A stretch of 64,000 nucleotides of DNA. It comes from Pseudomonas sp. QTF5 (lineage in GTDB: Bacteria; Pseudomonadota; Gammaproteobacteria; Pseudomonadales; Pseudomonadaceae). Made by a program: the position numbers and the translations under genes. Shown one piece after another: positions 17,360-25,610 of the stretch. Within the stretch, counting starts at the first letter, position 1. Each line of letters opens with the position of its first letter. The stretch covers positions 62,001-126,000 of the forward strand of contig NZ_AZRW02000002.1 in the NCBI RefSeq assembly GCF_000512695.2, in the 5' to 3' direction. The notes beneath the pieces were generated by a model. That model was given only the letters and a program-made list of their open reading frames with translations. It did not search any database and was not told the origin of the DNA.

Positions 17360-17830
17360 TTACCCCGCCGCCAACCCCTTCCCCGCCCGTTCCAAATTGC
17401 GCCACAACCACACAGGCAACACATCAGGATCCAGACTGTCGATCAGATTCTTCAACGCCAACCCCAACTCCGTATCACCCTCAATCACCAAACGCCGACG
17501 AAAAAACAGCGTATCCGGATCTTCCTGACGGCTCGCCAGCAATAAAAACTCGCGCCAGTTACCGCTGATGGTCACATGCGCCGTGGCATGTTCGGCAATC
17601 CGCAACCCTTTACCGCTGAGGGTCAGATACCAGGACAACCCCAAGTCCGGAATCCGCAAGCACAACCAACGCCCTCGCAGCACTTCGAACTCACCATCGC
17701 GCAACGGCCCGGCGAGGCAGCGATTCAGCGCCTGCTGCAACGCCAGGCGCTGCACCGCAAAGGGCACCCGGCGCACCAACGGCAACAACCGGTCGGCACC
17801 TTTCAATAGCCACTTTTTTCGATTCAACAC
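17360..17830 (-). CDS. ubiT: Anaerobic ubiquinone synthesis accessory protein UbiT
   Basis: UbiT is an SCP2-domain lipid-binding protein needed for O2-independent ubiquinone synthesis. The product is 156 aa, with the SCP2-like region from about 40 to 135. A GTG at 17830 overlaps the end of ubiV and has GAGGAGG about 7 bases upstream, so I chose it over longer frames. In this family it is thought to hold the hydrophobic quinone precursors for UbiU-UbiV. The ubiUVT order here is the usual one, and quinol is needed by the Nar enzyme encoded nearby. Confidence 0.9.
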   Translation of the reverse strand: MLNRKKWLLKGADRLLPLVRRVPFAVQRLALQQALNRCLAGPLRDGEFEVLRGRWLCLRIPDLGLSWYLTLSGKGLRIAEHATAHVTISGNWREFLLLASRQEDPDTLFFRRRLVIEGDTELGLALKNLIDSLDPDVLPVWLWRNLERAGKGLAAG

Positions 17831-18714
17831 AGGCCGACCTCCTCGACGCGCAGCATGCCGGCCTGGCCATGCCAATAACCATTGCACCCTTCGACGAACA
17901 GCGGCGGTGTCTCGCCCAGACGAACCCGTTGATACGCCTCGACCACTTCGGCCATGCCCTGAGCCCGAGGGCTCAAGCGCAACAGATCGGCACCGCAGGC
18001 CACCAGCCCGGAGTAATCGGCCAGCAAATTGGTCACCTCGGCCGACATCGTTTGAATACCGTTGATGGTGAATAGCGCCTGCCCTTCCTGACTGGTCAGC
18101 GCCAGGCCGTCGGGGTAGCTGATGCAACAAAACTGGCAGTCATCCTTGGGCCGGTTTTCCGCCCGAGCCGTAAAGCAGCGGGCGGAATAGGCCAACGGCA
18201 AATGCCCATAGGCAAAGATTTCAACTTCCGGCACTGCACGGCCCAGTTCGCGCACCTGCCCGATCACATCACCAATCAGCGCCGCCGAACATTCCACGGG
18301 CGGCACCCAGCGGGTCATGCCGCTGTCAAGCAATTGCGCCAATGAGTGACCGTTGTACAGATTGAGGGCCGGGCCGCCCACGAACGGCAACTTGCGCTCG
18401 GCCAGGAACTGCACCGTGCCCATGTCGTTGGCTTCCACCAGCAATTGGCCGTTGTCGCAAAGCCGGCGCAGGCTAGAGAGTTCGGACGCCGCTTCGATCA
18501 GCGTCAGGCTGGAAAGCACCAGTTGCGCCTGGCTGCACTCCTGCAACTCACGGCCCAAACCCAGCCATTGATCCAGCGAAAATGCCCGACGTTTCGAGCA
18601 CACGGTTTCCCCCAGATAAATCACGTCCAGGGGCAACGCCGACATCTCGGCGTAAAAGTGGCTGAGTTGCTCTTTGTCCCAATAAAACAGGACCGGTCCC
18701 AGGCTGAGTTTCAT
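17824..18714 (-). CDS. ubiV: O2-independent ubiquinone hydroxylase subunit UbiV
   Basis: UbiV belongs to the peptidase U32 family but carries a [4Fe-4S] cluster. Together with UbiU it hydroxylates ubiquinone precursors without O2, using prephenate as the oxygen source. The product is 296 aa. Cysteines in ETVCSKRR, ARCFTARAEN and DDCQFCCISYPDG fit the cluster ligands. The start (MKLSLGPVLFYW) has GAGGGG upstream; earlier in-frame codons overlap ubiU. It is coupled to ubiT. Confidence 0.93.
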   Translation of the reverse strand: MKLSLGPVLFYWDKEQLSHFYAEMSALPLDVIYLGETVCSKRRAFSLDQWLGLGRELQECSQAQLVLSSLTLIEAASELSSLRRLCDNGQLLVEANDMGTVQFLAERKLPFVGGPALNLYNGHSLAQLLDSGMTRWVPPVECSAALIGDVIGQVRELGRAVPEVEIFAYGHLPLAYSARCFTARAENRPKDDCQFCCISYPDGLALTSQEGQALFTINGIQTMSAEVTNLLADYSGLVACGADLLRLSPRAQGMAEVVEAYQRVRLGETPPLFVEGCNGYWHGQAGMLRVEEVGLC

Positions 18715-18724
18715 GTCGAACCCC

Positions 18725-19720
18725 TCATTGCCATGATCGATGATAAGCACCCAGGGTGGTCTGGCTGCCTTCGGACAAACCGGCCAGTACCTGACGCCAT
18801 TCATCCTTGACCCGAAAGCTGCCCGGCGCGCCACGATGGGCGTCCAGTGCCGCGCGCCAGACACGGGTGACTTGTTCGACATAGGCCGGGCTGCGTTGGC
18901 GGCCCTCGATCTTCACCGCTTCGACGCCGATGGCCGTCAGTTCCGGCAGCAAGTCCAGGGTGTCGAGGCTGGTGGGTTCTTCCAGCGCATGAAAGCGCTT
19001 GCCGCCGACCAGGAAGCGGCCCTTGCACAAGGTCGGGTAACCGGCCGGCTCGTCAGGGGTGTAGCGATCGATCAGCACTTCGCTGAGGCGCGCGCTCAAG
19101 CCTTCGGCGTCCTCGCTCCAGCGCACGGCCTTGGCTGGCGAACAGACACCGCACAGGTTCGGCGACTCGCCGGTAATGTAGGAAGACAGATGGCAGCGCC
19201 CTTCGGCCATGATGCACAAGCTGCCGAAGCCAAAGACTTCGATGGGCACCGGGCTGCTGGCAGCGACCTGGCGTACTTGCGCCAACGACAACACCCGCGG
19301 CAGCACCGCGCGTCGAATGCCATAGCGCTGCGCATAAAACTCCAGCGCGGCGGCATGGGTCGCCGAGCCCTGGACCGACAGGTGCAACGCCAGTTGCGGG
19401 TGACGCTGACTGGCGTAGTTGAGCACCCCGGGGTCGGCGGCAATCAGCGCATCGACACCGAAATCGGCGGCACGATCCACCGCCCGCTGCCAGCGCTCCC
19501 AGCCCTTGGGCTGCGGGTACGTGTTGACCGCGACATAGAGTTTGCGTTGATGCTGACGAATGTGGGCGACCGCTGCGTCGAACTGTTTGTCGTCCATGTT
19601 CAACCCCGCGAAATGCCGGGCATTGGTGTCATCGCGAAAGCCGACATAGACGGCATCGGCGCCTTGGCGCACCGCCGCTTTAAGCGCAGGCAGATTCCCT
19701 GCCGGGCAGACCAGTTGCAT
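18725..19720 (-). CDS. ubiU: O2-independent ubiquinone hydroxylase subunit UbiU
   Basis: UbiU is the U32-family partner of UbiV, also with an iron-sulfur cluster. The product is 331 aa and starts MQLVCPAGNLPALKAAV, a typical opening. The cluster cysteines are visible in SLCIMAEGRC and NLCGVC, with a further one in YPTLCKG. It is the first gene of ubiUVT. No ANR/DNR box was seen in its upstream gap, which holds a REP doublet instead, so oxygen control of this operon is not evident from the sequence. Confidence 0.93.
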   Translation of the reverse strand: MQLVCPAGNLPALKAAVRQGADAVYVGFRDDTNARHFAGLNMDDKQFDAAVAHIRQHQRKLYVAVNTYPQPKGWERWQRAVDRAADFGVDALIAADPGVLNYASQRHPQLALHLSVQGSATHAAALEFYAQRYGIRRAVLPRVLSLAQVRQVAASSPVPIEVFGFGSLCIMAEGRCHLSSYITGESPNLCGVCSPAKAVRWSEDAEGLSARLSEVLIDRYTPDEPAGYPTLCKGRFLVGGKRFHALEEPTSLDTLDLLPELTAIGVEAVKIEGRQRSPAYVEQVTRVWRAALDAHRGAPGSFRVKDEWRQVLAGLSEGSQTTLGAYHRSWQ

Positions 19721-19778
19721 GGGTAATCCTCATGAAAAAACGCAGTTCGGGGCCTAATCAGTCATGGTTGGAGTGCGC

Positions 19779-19888
19779 TTGTGGCGAGCGAGCTTGCTCC
19801 GGGCGGCGTTCCGACGCTGGACTGCGCAGCAGGCCTAAATAACAGGGCCGCTTCGCGATCCAGCGGGAGCAAGCTCCCTCGCCACACA
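19779..19888. repeat. REPIN: paired REP palindromes, family 2
   Basis: Inverted arms of GTGGCGAG(G/C)GAGCTTGCTCC type enclose about 60 bases. It lies between the end of moeA and the start of ubiU, genes read in the same direction. Confidence 0.85.
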
Positions 19889-19934
19889 GTCTAGCGAGAC
19901 CGGCAGGCACAGCCTTGACGGCAATCAATTGCCA

Positions 19935-21170
19935 TCAATGCATCAGGTCGGCGAAGGACAGGAACATCACGTTGTCGTGCTTGAGCACTTGCTGCTCGCA
20001 CTCGATCACCGCCAGCCCATCGGCCCAGCACGCGGCGGTCAACATGGCCGAGCTTTGCTGAGGGTGCAGTTCCACGCTCAACTGGCCGTCGGCGCCGGGC
20101 GTCAATCTAGCCCGCAGATACTGCCGACGCTTGTTACGCTGCAACCAGTCGAACCCGGCGGGCACGGCCAATGGCACCGGCAGCACGTCAGTCACGCCTT
20201 GGGCCCTGAGCAGGAACGGACGCACCACCACCAACGCGGTGATCAGCGCCGCCGACGGATTTCCCGGCATGCCGATCCACGGTTTGCCGGCCACTTCGCC
20301 AAAGGCCAGTGGCTTGCCCGGCTGGATGGCCAGCCGCCAGAAATCGACGTTGCCCAGTTCCTCGATCGCCTGTTTGAGGTGATCTTCCTCGCCGACCGAC
20401 ACGCCACCGGAGCTCAACAGTAAGTCGCACTCCGAAGACGCCAGGCTCAAGGCATGCTGGCTGGCCGCCAACTCATCGACCATGACGCCATAGTCGTGCA
20501 CCTCAACGCCCCAGCCGCGCAACAACGCGGCGAGGCAATACCGGTTGCTGTTGTAAATCTTCCCCGGCGCCAACGGATCGCCCGGCTCACGCAGTTCATT
20601 ACCGCTGCTGAGCAGGCACACCTGCAACGGCCGATAGACCTCGACCCGCGCGATACCAGCGCCAGCCAGCAACCCCAGTTCTTGTGCGCGCAGGCGTTTA
20701 CCGGCCTTGAGCAACAGATCCCCGCGGCGAACTTCCTCACCCTCCTTGCGCACATGATCACCAACGGATACAGACGGGAACCAGACGCGCTCGCCCTCGA
20801 CCCGACAGCGCTCTTGCGGCACGACGGTATCGGCGCCCGGTGGCAATGGCGCGCCGGTAAAGATCTGCACCGCCTGCTGCGCGAGCAAGGGCGAGCACGC
20901 TTGATCCCCCGCCGCAATTCGCCCGCCAATCGATAAACAGCCACCCGCCTGGGGCAGATCAGCCGCCCTGAGGGCATAGCCGTCCATGGCACTGTTGTCC
21001 CAGGCCGGCAGGTTCACCGGGGAATGAATGTCCGCCGCCAGCACCCGCCCCATGGCTTGATCCAGACGAACCATTTGCCCCAGGGGCGGCGGCGGTGCCT
21101 GGTCCAGCAGACGGCTGATGGCCTCGTCCACGGGCATCAGGTTGCCGATGTCGCACACCCGGCCAGTCAT
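19935..21170 (-). CDS. moeA: Molybdopterin molybdotransferase MoeA
   Basis: MoeA inserts molybdate into adenylated molybdopterin. The product is 411 aa, the family norm. Visible motifs are PAWDNSAMDGYAL near residue 60, the GAPLPPGADTVVPQE segment, the SSGNEL element, the SSGGVSVGEEDH nucleotide-binding loop and PGNPSAAL. The ATG at 21170 overlaps the moaB stop (ATGA); the earlier part of the frame overlaps moaB. With moaB it forms an operon whose promoter carries a NarL-type site, which ties cofactor supply to nitrate. Confidence 0.95.
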   Translation of the reverse strand: MTGRVCDIGNLMPVDEAISRLLDQAPPPPLGQMVRLDQAMGRVLAADIHSPVNLPAWDNSAMDGYALRAADLPQAGGCLSIGGRIAAGDQACSPLLAQQAVQIFTGAPLPPGADTVVPQERCRVEGERVWFPSVSVGDHVRKEGEEVRRGDLLLKAGKRLRAQELGLLAGAGIARVEVYRPLQVCLLSSGNELREPGDPLAPGKIYNSNRYCLAALLRGWGVEVHDYGVMVDELAASQHALSLASSECDLLLSSGGVSVGEEDHLKQAIEELGNVDFWRLAIQPGKPLAFGEVAGKPWIGMPGNPSAALITALVVVRPFLLRAQGVTDVLPVPLAVPAGFDWLQRNKRRQYLRARLTPGADGQLSVELHPQQSSAMLTAACWADGLAVIECEQQVLKHDNVMFLSFADLMH

Positions 21171-21721
21171 GTGCGCGTCCCACAGGCGTCGATGACCCGC
21201 TGCGCTTGCGGTTTCAAGTGCGGGGCGAAATTGCACGGGCCGGTGCGACTGTCCAGTTGTTCGAGCAGGATCTTGTTCCAGGCAGTCCGGCAGGCACCCG
21301 GCGAGCCTGGAACGCAGCACACCAGCACGCCATTACTCATGCCGGCCAGTGCCCGGGACTGCAGGCTGGACATGCCGATTTCCTCCAGAGACACCTGGCG
21401 GAACAGTTCGCCGAAGCCTTCCACATGTTTGTCCAGCAATGGCAAGACCGCTTGCGGTGTGTTGTCGCGAGCGGTGAAACCGGTGCCGCCGGTCATCAAG
21501 ACCACTTGCACCTTGGGGTCGGCGATCCACCGAGAAACGGTGGCGCGGATCTGATAAATATCGTCCTTGACCAGATCGCGATCGATCAGCACATGCCCGG
21601 CTGTTTGCAGCAAATCCGTCAGGGTCTGTCCCGAAGTGTCGGTGTCAAAGGTGCGCGTATCGCTGATGGTCAGTACGGCGATGTTCAGGGGTTCGAAAGT
21701 GCGTTGCGCCAGATGGGCCAT
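21167..21721 (-). CDS. moaB: Molybdenum cofactor biosynthesis protein MoaB
   Basis: MoaB belongs to the MogA/MoaB family that adenylates molybdopterin before metal insertion. The product is 184 aa. The family motifs LTISDTRT, TGGTGFTARDNTPQA and SRALAGMSNGVLVCCVPGSP are intact. The ATG at 21721 begins MAHLAQRTFEPLN; the longer frame crosses the regulatory region. It is coupled to moeA. Confidence 0.94.
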   Translation of the reverse strand: MAHLAQRTFEPLNIAVLTISDTRTFDTDTSGQTLTDLLQTAGHVLIDRDLVKDDIYQIRATVSRWIADPKVQVVLMTGGTGFTARDNTPQAVLPLLDKHVEGFGELFRQVSLEEIGMSSLQSRALAGMSNGVLVCCVPGSPGACRTAWNKILLEQLDSRTGPCNFAPHLKPQAQRVIDACGTRT

Positions 21722-21785
21722 ATCCAGGTCTTCCCGTAGATGAGGGTATGGCCCAAAGCCTGAACCGGAATGGTGAGCGAGCCTA

Positions 21786-21801
21786 TTCCTCCAAGGAGGT
21801 A
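21786..21801. promoter_or_regulatory. NarL-type 7-2-7 site upstream of moaB
   Basis: TTCCTCC-AA-GGAGGTA shares the spacing and the GGAGGTA half with the narK1/narX site. It is centred about 73 bases before the moaB ATG. No ANR/DNR box was seen beside it. Confidence 0.6.
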
Positions 21802-21840
21802 CCTCGTCGGGGACATAGAGAGATGTGCCGGGCACAAAAC

Positions 21841-21948
21841 CTGTGGGAGCGGCGGTGCGACGATTCGACTTGCTCGCGAATGCGGTGTGTCAAACAACAT
21901 TAATGTCGACTGACACACCGCATTCGCGAGCAAGCCCGCTCCCACATT
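21841..21948. repeat. REPIN, family 1, with an altered left arm
   Basis: The same inverted arms as at 51-144, but the left arm is interrupted by about 15 bases (GGTGCGACGATTCG) between GTGGGAGCGG and TTGCTCGCG. It lies between pdxH and moaB. Confidence 0.8.
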
Positions 21949-21983
21949 GTTCCTCCGTCGCTACAGGTTCTGCGCAATGGGGC

Positions 21984-22631
21984 TCAAGGCGCCAACCGGC
22001 TTCGTTTCCACAGACCATCGCGCAACCGGTAATCAAGACGATCATGCAAGCGGTCAGCCCGTCCCTGCCAGAACTCCAGACGTTCAGGGTGCAGGCAGTA
22101 GCCGCCCCAATGTTCGGGGCGCGAGACGGTCTGGCCAACGAAACGCTTGATGGTTTCAGCCAGCATGGATTCCAGCGCTGCGCGACTGGCCAGCGGACGG
22201 CTTTGCGGTGAAGCCCAGGCCCCCAGGCGACTGGCCATGGAACGAGAATCGAAGTACGCATCCGACAACGCCGGATCGAGCCTCGACACCTGCCCCTCGA
22301 TACGCACCTGACGCTCCAGTCCCGGCCAGAAAAACGTCATCGCGGCATAGGGATTGGCGGCCAGTTGCTGACCTTTGTCGCTCTGGTAATTGCCGAAAAA
22401 CGTAAAACCTTCATCGCTCAACCCCTTGAGCAGCAGAACCCGGCAGTGCGGCCGTCCTTCAGGGTCGACCGTCGCCAGCACCATGCTATTAGCCTCGACA
22501 GGTGCGCACTCGGTGTCGCGGGCCTGTTGCAGCCATTGCCGGAACATCGCCAGCGGATCGTCCAGCGCCGCCTCATCTTGCAGGCCATTGAGGGTGTAGT
22601 TACGGCGCATCTGAGCCAGGGAAAGCGGCAT
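21984..22631 (-). CDS. pdxH: Pyridoxamine 5'-phosphate oxidase PdxH
   Basis: PdxH is an FMN enzyme that oxidises pyridoxamine or pyridoxine 5'-phosphate to pyridoxal phosphate, using O2 as the normal electron acceptor. The product is 215 aa, full length. It has [12 protein letters not shown] and [12 protein letters not shown] near residues 60-85 (FMN and substrate site), and [11 protein letters not shown] and PEHWGGY further on. The near-perfect ANR/DNR box at 22687-22700 sits at the right distance upstream. Pseudomonas normally keeps a housekeeping pdxH elsewhere, so this may be a second, anaerobically induced copy; that is an inference. Confidence 0.92.
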   Translation of the reverse strand: MPLSLAQMRRNYTLNGLQDEAALDDPLAMFRQWLQQARDTECAPVEANSMVLATVDPEGRPHCRVLLLKGLSDEGFTFFGNYQSDKGQQLAANPYAAMTFFWPGLERQVRIEGQVSRLDPALSDAYFDSRSMASRLGAWASPQSRPLASRAALESMLAETIKRFVGQTVSRPEHWGGYCLHPERLEFWQGRADRLHDRLDYRLRDGLWKRSRLAP

Positions 22632-22686
22632 GACGGTGATCTCCGGAAGGTTTTACGCAGTGTGCGAGGCACTGCGCGATACCACC

Positions 22687-22700
22687 TTGACCGCCATCAA
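22687..22700 (-). promoter_or_regulatory. ANR/DNR box upstream of pdxH
   Basis: TTGACCGCCATCAA, identical over 14 bases to the box at 15174. A class II position gives a transcript start near 22652, 21 bases before the pdxH ATG. It lies in the gap between norR and pdxH. Confidence 0.72.
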
Positions 22701-22709
22701 CACTGTCGC

Positions 22710-24239
22710 TTACTTGAGACGCAGACGCCGTGCCAGTTTGTGCAGGTTGCTGGGATCGACTTCCAGAATCCGCGCGGCGTTGGCCCAGTTTTCCCCGGAC
22801 AGGCTCAGGGCCTGGAGGATTTTCTTGCGCTGGTAATCGTCGACGGCTTCGCCCAAGGGCTGGAATGGCAGATCAGCCGTAACGTCCGGGGATGGCTCGA
22901 CCACCGTCCCCGATGCCGCCATCGCGCTGTCGAGATCGAGAATTTCAGGCTCCAGCGTCATGATCAACGCGCGACTCGTCCCACGACTGAGCTGCTTCAA
23001 CGCAGCCCGACTGATCACGTGTTCCAGTTCGCGCACATTGCCCGGCCAGGTATAAAGCAGCAGCGCGCGTTCGGCCGCTGGCGACAGGCGCAAGCCGCGC
23101 AGGCCAAGCCGCGCCCGATTGAGCTCAAGGAAATGCCCGGCCAGCATCAATACATCGTGACCACGCTCGCGCAGGGCCGGAATCGGCACCGGGTACACCG
23201 AGAGCCGGTGATACAGATCGGCGCGAAACAAGCCATCGCGGATGCTGTCCGGCAGGTGTCGGTTGGTGGCGGCGATGATGCGCACATCCACGTGCAGCGG
23301 CTTGTCGGCGCCCAGGCGCTGGATCTCGCCGTTTTGCAGGGTGCGCAGCAATTTCGCTTGCACGCTCAAGGGCAACTCCCCGACTTCATCGAGAAACAGC
23401 GTGCCACCGTTGGCGGCATCGAAACGTCCGGCACGGTCACTGGTGGCGCCGGAAAAGGCACCTTTGACATGCCCGAACAACTCACTCTCGGCCAGCGACT
23501 CCGGCAAAGCGGCGCAGTTAACGTGTATCAGCGGTTTGTGGTGGCGCCTTGAAAGACGATGCAAGCGCCGGGCGAACAGCTCTTTGCCGACGCCGGTCTC
23601 GCCCAACAGCAATACCGGCAGATCGGAATCGGCCAGTACATCCAGCTCATTGAGCAACTGATGCAACACCTCACTCTGCCCGAGGATCTCGCCCTCCTCG
23701 ACGGGCATTCGCAGGTCCTGGGGGTCGCTACGGGACAAACGCAAACTGCGATTTTCCTGTTCCAGACGGGTGACCCGCACGGCGGCTTCGATCTGCAAGG
23801 TGCAGCGCTTGAGTTCTTCCCGCGCCCGGCTGTCGAAGGTCCCGGCGTGCAGCGCATCGAGGGTGATCGCGCCCCAGATCCGACCCTCGACATAGAGGCT
23901 CACGCCCATGCAGTCATGCACCGGCAGCGGTTCGCCGACGTGGTTGTCGAGCAAGCCGTCGTAGGGGTCCGGCAGGCGACTGTCGGGCTCGAACCAGGTC
24001 GGCTCGCGCGACGCCATGATTGCCGCCAGCCGAGGATGCTGGGCAATGACGAACCGGCGCCCCAACGCTTCATGAACCAGCCCCACCGTCGCAACGGGCC
24101 TGAGGCTATCGTCATCCAGACGCAACAAGCCCACGGCGCCACTGTTGAAGTATTCGCGCAAGGTCTGGACCAGTCGTTGCAACCGTACGGCATTGGGCAA
24201 CTCGACGATCAGGTCGGCTGCCAGGCTTTCTCGCAGCAT
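22710..24239 (-). CDS. norR: Nitric-oxide-responsive sigma-54 activator NorR
   Basis: NorR senses nitric oxide at a non-haem iron in its GAF domain and activates sigma-54 promoters. The product is about 509 aa. The GAF domain (to about 165) includes VHDCMG with the likely iron-ligand Cys. The AAA+ domain has GETGVGKE and LFLDEVGEL, and the C-terminal HTH ends ARILEVDPSNLHKLARRL. The sigma-54 contact loop reads GAFSGA instead of the usual GAFTGA. ATG at 24239 is preferred; a GTG at 24251 lies right on the AGAGG Shine-Dalgarno. The first of three NorR sites overlaps the start codon, so it may repress itself. Confidence 0.94.
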   Translation of the reverse strand: MLRESLAADLIVELPNAVRLQRLVQTLREYFNSGAVGLLRLDDDSLRPVATVGLVHEALGRRFVIAQHPRLAAIMASREPTWFEPDSRLPDPYDGLLDNHVGEPLPVHDCMGVSLYVEGRIWGAITLDALHAGTFDSRAREELKRCTLQIEAAVRVTRLEQENRSLRLSRSDPQDLRMPVEEGEILGQSEVLHQLLNELDVLADSDLPVLLLGETGVGKELFARRLHRLSRRHHKPLIHVNCAALPESLAESELFGHVKGAFSGATSDRAGRFDAANGGTLFLDEVGELPLSVQAKLLRTLQNGEIQRLGADKPLHVDVRIIAATNRHLPDSIRDGLFRADLYHRLSVYPVPIPALRERGHDVLMLAGHFLELNRARLGLRGLRLSPAAERALLLYTWPGNVRELEHVISRAALKQLSRGTSRALIMTLEPEILDLDSAMAASGTVVEPSPDVTADLPFQPLGEAVDDYQRKKILQALSLSGENWANAARILEVDPSNLHKLARRLRLK

Positions 24240-24296
24240 GGTAGTAATCACCCTCTATGGTTGGATTCACCCTAAAGCGTCAGGGTGCCTATCACC
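24240..24296. promoter_or_regulatory. Three NorR enhancer sites (GGT-N7-ACC)
   Basis: Three exact GGT-N7-ACC sites lie at 24240-24252, 24259-24271 and 24284-24296, with centres 19 and 25 bases apart. They fill the gap between norR and the RIC gene. GT-N7-AC is the known NorR core, and three sites in a row is the arrangement known for norVW control in E. coli. Confidence 0.88.
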
Positions 24297-24336
24297 ACAA
24301 CTAAAAATTAATCCATGGTTTTCAATCAGTTGAAAA

Positions 24337-24352
24337 TGGCATGCCGGATGCA
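24337..24352 (+). promoter_or_regulatory. Sigma-54 promoter of the RIC gene
   Basis: TGGCATGCCGGATGCA fits the -24/-12 pattern, with GG and GC 12 bases apart. The nearest NorR site is centred 48 bases before the GG. Transcription would start about 30 bases before the ATG at 24395. Confidence 0.82.
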
Positions 24353-24394
24353 ATGGGTCTGGGGAACCTGTTGAAACCTAAACAAGGAACCCTG

Positions 24395-25069
24395 ATGAGC
24401 CAGCCCCTATTGGAACAAAGCCTCGGCCAACTGGCCTGCGACATTCCCGGTGCCACCCGGATCTTTCACAGCTTCAAACTGGACTTCTGTTGCGGCGGGC
24501 ATAAAAGCCTGCGTGAAGCGGCCCTTGGCAAAAACCTCGATCCGGTCCTCATTGCCGACGCGCTGCAGATTCTGCAAGACGCCGGCGAAACCCAGCACGA
24601 CTGGCGCAACGAACCGTCGGAACTGCTGATCGCCCATCTCCTGGCGCGCTACCACGCCCGCCACCGCGAGCAACTGCCGGAACTGATCCGCCTGGCCCGC
24701 CGCGTCGAACAGGTCCATGGCGCACGCAGCAGTTGCCCCAACGGCCTGGCCGATCTTCTGACCGACATGCAACAAGAACTCGAAGGCCACATGCTCAAGG
24801 AAGAACAGGTGCTGTTCCCGATGCTGCAACAAGGCATCGGTCCTCAGGCTGCTCCGCCAATTCAGGTGCTGCGCTTCGAACATGATCAACATGGCGAAGC
24901 ACTGGAGAAAATGCTCGCCCTGACCAATCACATCATCCCGCCTGCCGATGCCTGTAACACTTGGCGCGCCCTCTATCGCGGGCTGCTGGAATTCAAAGAC
25001 GACCTGATGCAACACATCCATCTGGAAAACAACGTGCTGTTCATCAACGCCCTGAACCCTCGCCATTGA
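24395..25069 (+). CDS. ytfE: Di-iron iron-sulfur cluster repair protein (RIC/YtfE/DnrN family)
   Basis: RIC proteins repair iron-sulfur clusters damaged by nitric oxide and are cytoplasmic. The product is 224 aa. The N-terminal ScdA-like domain has DFCCGG at residues 30-35. The C-terminal hemerythrin-like domain has the spaced His and Glu residues of a di-iron site (YHARHREQLP, EGHMLKEEQVLFP, FEHDQHGEAL, HIHLENNVLF). AAGGA precedes the ATG at 24395; an upstream ATG at 24341 overlaps the promoter. It is divergent from norR and has a NorR/sigma-54 promoter. Names in use for relatives are ytfE, scdA, ric and dnrN. Confidence 0.93.
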   Translation: MSQPLLEQSLGQLACDIPGATRIFHSFKLDFCCGGHKSLREAALGKNLDPVLIADALQILQDAGETQHDWRNEPSELLIAHLLARYHARHREQLPELIRLARRVEQVHGARSSCPNGLADLLTDMQQELEGHMLKEEQVLFPMLQQGIGPQAAPPIQVLRFEHDQHGEALEKMLALTNHIIPPADACNTWRALYRGLLEFKDDLMQHIHLENNVLFINALNPRH

Positions 25070-25088
25070 TCGATCGCGAGTCACACCC

Positions 25089-25124
25089 AACCCGCGGCAG
25101 CCCATCGGTTGACGCGGGTTTTGT
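25089..25124 (+). terminator. Likely terminator after the RIC gene
   Basis: AACCCGCG and CGCGGGTT form an 8-bp stem followed by TTTGTTT, 20 bases after the stop codon. Confidence 0.65.
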
Positions 25125-25144
25125 TTATCCGGGACTGCTTTTGA

Positions 25145-25582
25145 TCAACCGTGCCAATAGAACATCGCCTTGGCCAGGATCACGATCAACACCATGTGCC
25201 CGAGGATGCTGCGGCGAATCCAGGTGGCGCGAGTCGCGGTCAGGCGCGCATGGGTCAGCCAATAGGCCAACAGCAAGTAATGACCGATGATGCTCAGGGC
25301 CAGGATGATCTTCAGGCTCAGCAACGTACCAAAGCTGCTGGCCAGCGGCTGACTCAATGCGCCCCGGTACTGCCACGCCAAGCCGATACCGGCGCCATAC
25401 AACAGCAACACCACGCCGTGCAGGACCTTACGCGAAAGCAGTGCAATCGCCTGATCCGCCGTCGCTTGCGCAATATCCGTCAACGGCTGGCGCGCGCGAT
25501 GCCAGATGACCACCTCGAAAAACAGCGTGCCGATGAAGGCAATCGCTGCCAGCAAATGCGTGACCAGTAAAAAGGGATACAT
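25145..25582 (-). CDS. CopD-like integral membrane protein (copy 1)
   Basis: A 145-aa membrane protein with four hydrophobic segments and conserved His residues near the ends of the helices (VTHLLAAIAFIGTLFFEV, KVLHGVV, IGHYLL, LGHMVL). This is the pattern of the CopD/YkoY-like family, in which such His residues could bind haem or copper. A clear paralogue lies at 56016-56459, sharing FIGT(L/V)FFEV, ASSFGTLL and LAK(A/W)MFY. It follows nnrS by 28 bases, so it is probably co-transcribed. The function is unknown; a role in nitric oxide tolerance is suggested by context only. Confidence 0.75.
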   Translation of the reverse strand: MYPFLLVTHLLAAIAFIGTLFFEVVIWHRARQPLTDIAQATADQAIALLSRKVLHGVVLLLYGAGIGLAWQYRGALSQPLASSFGTLLSLKIILALSIIGHYLLLAYWLTHARLTATRATWIRRSILGHMVLIVILAKAMFYWHG

Positions 25583-25610
25583 CAGCGCCAGCCTCTGTCA
25601 GTTCGCGTGC

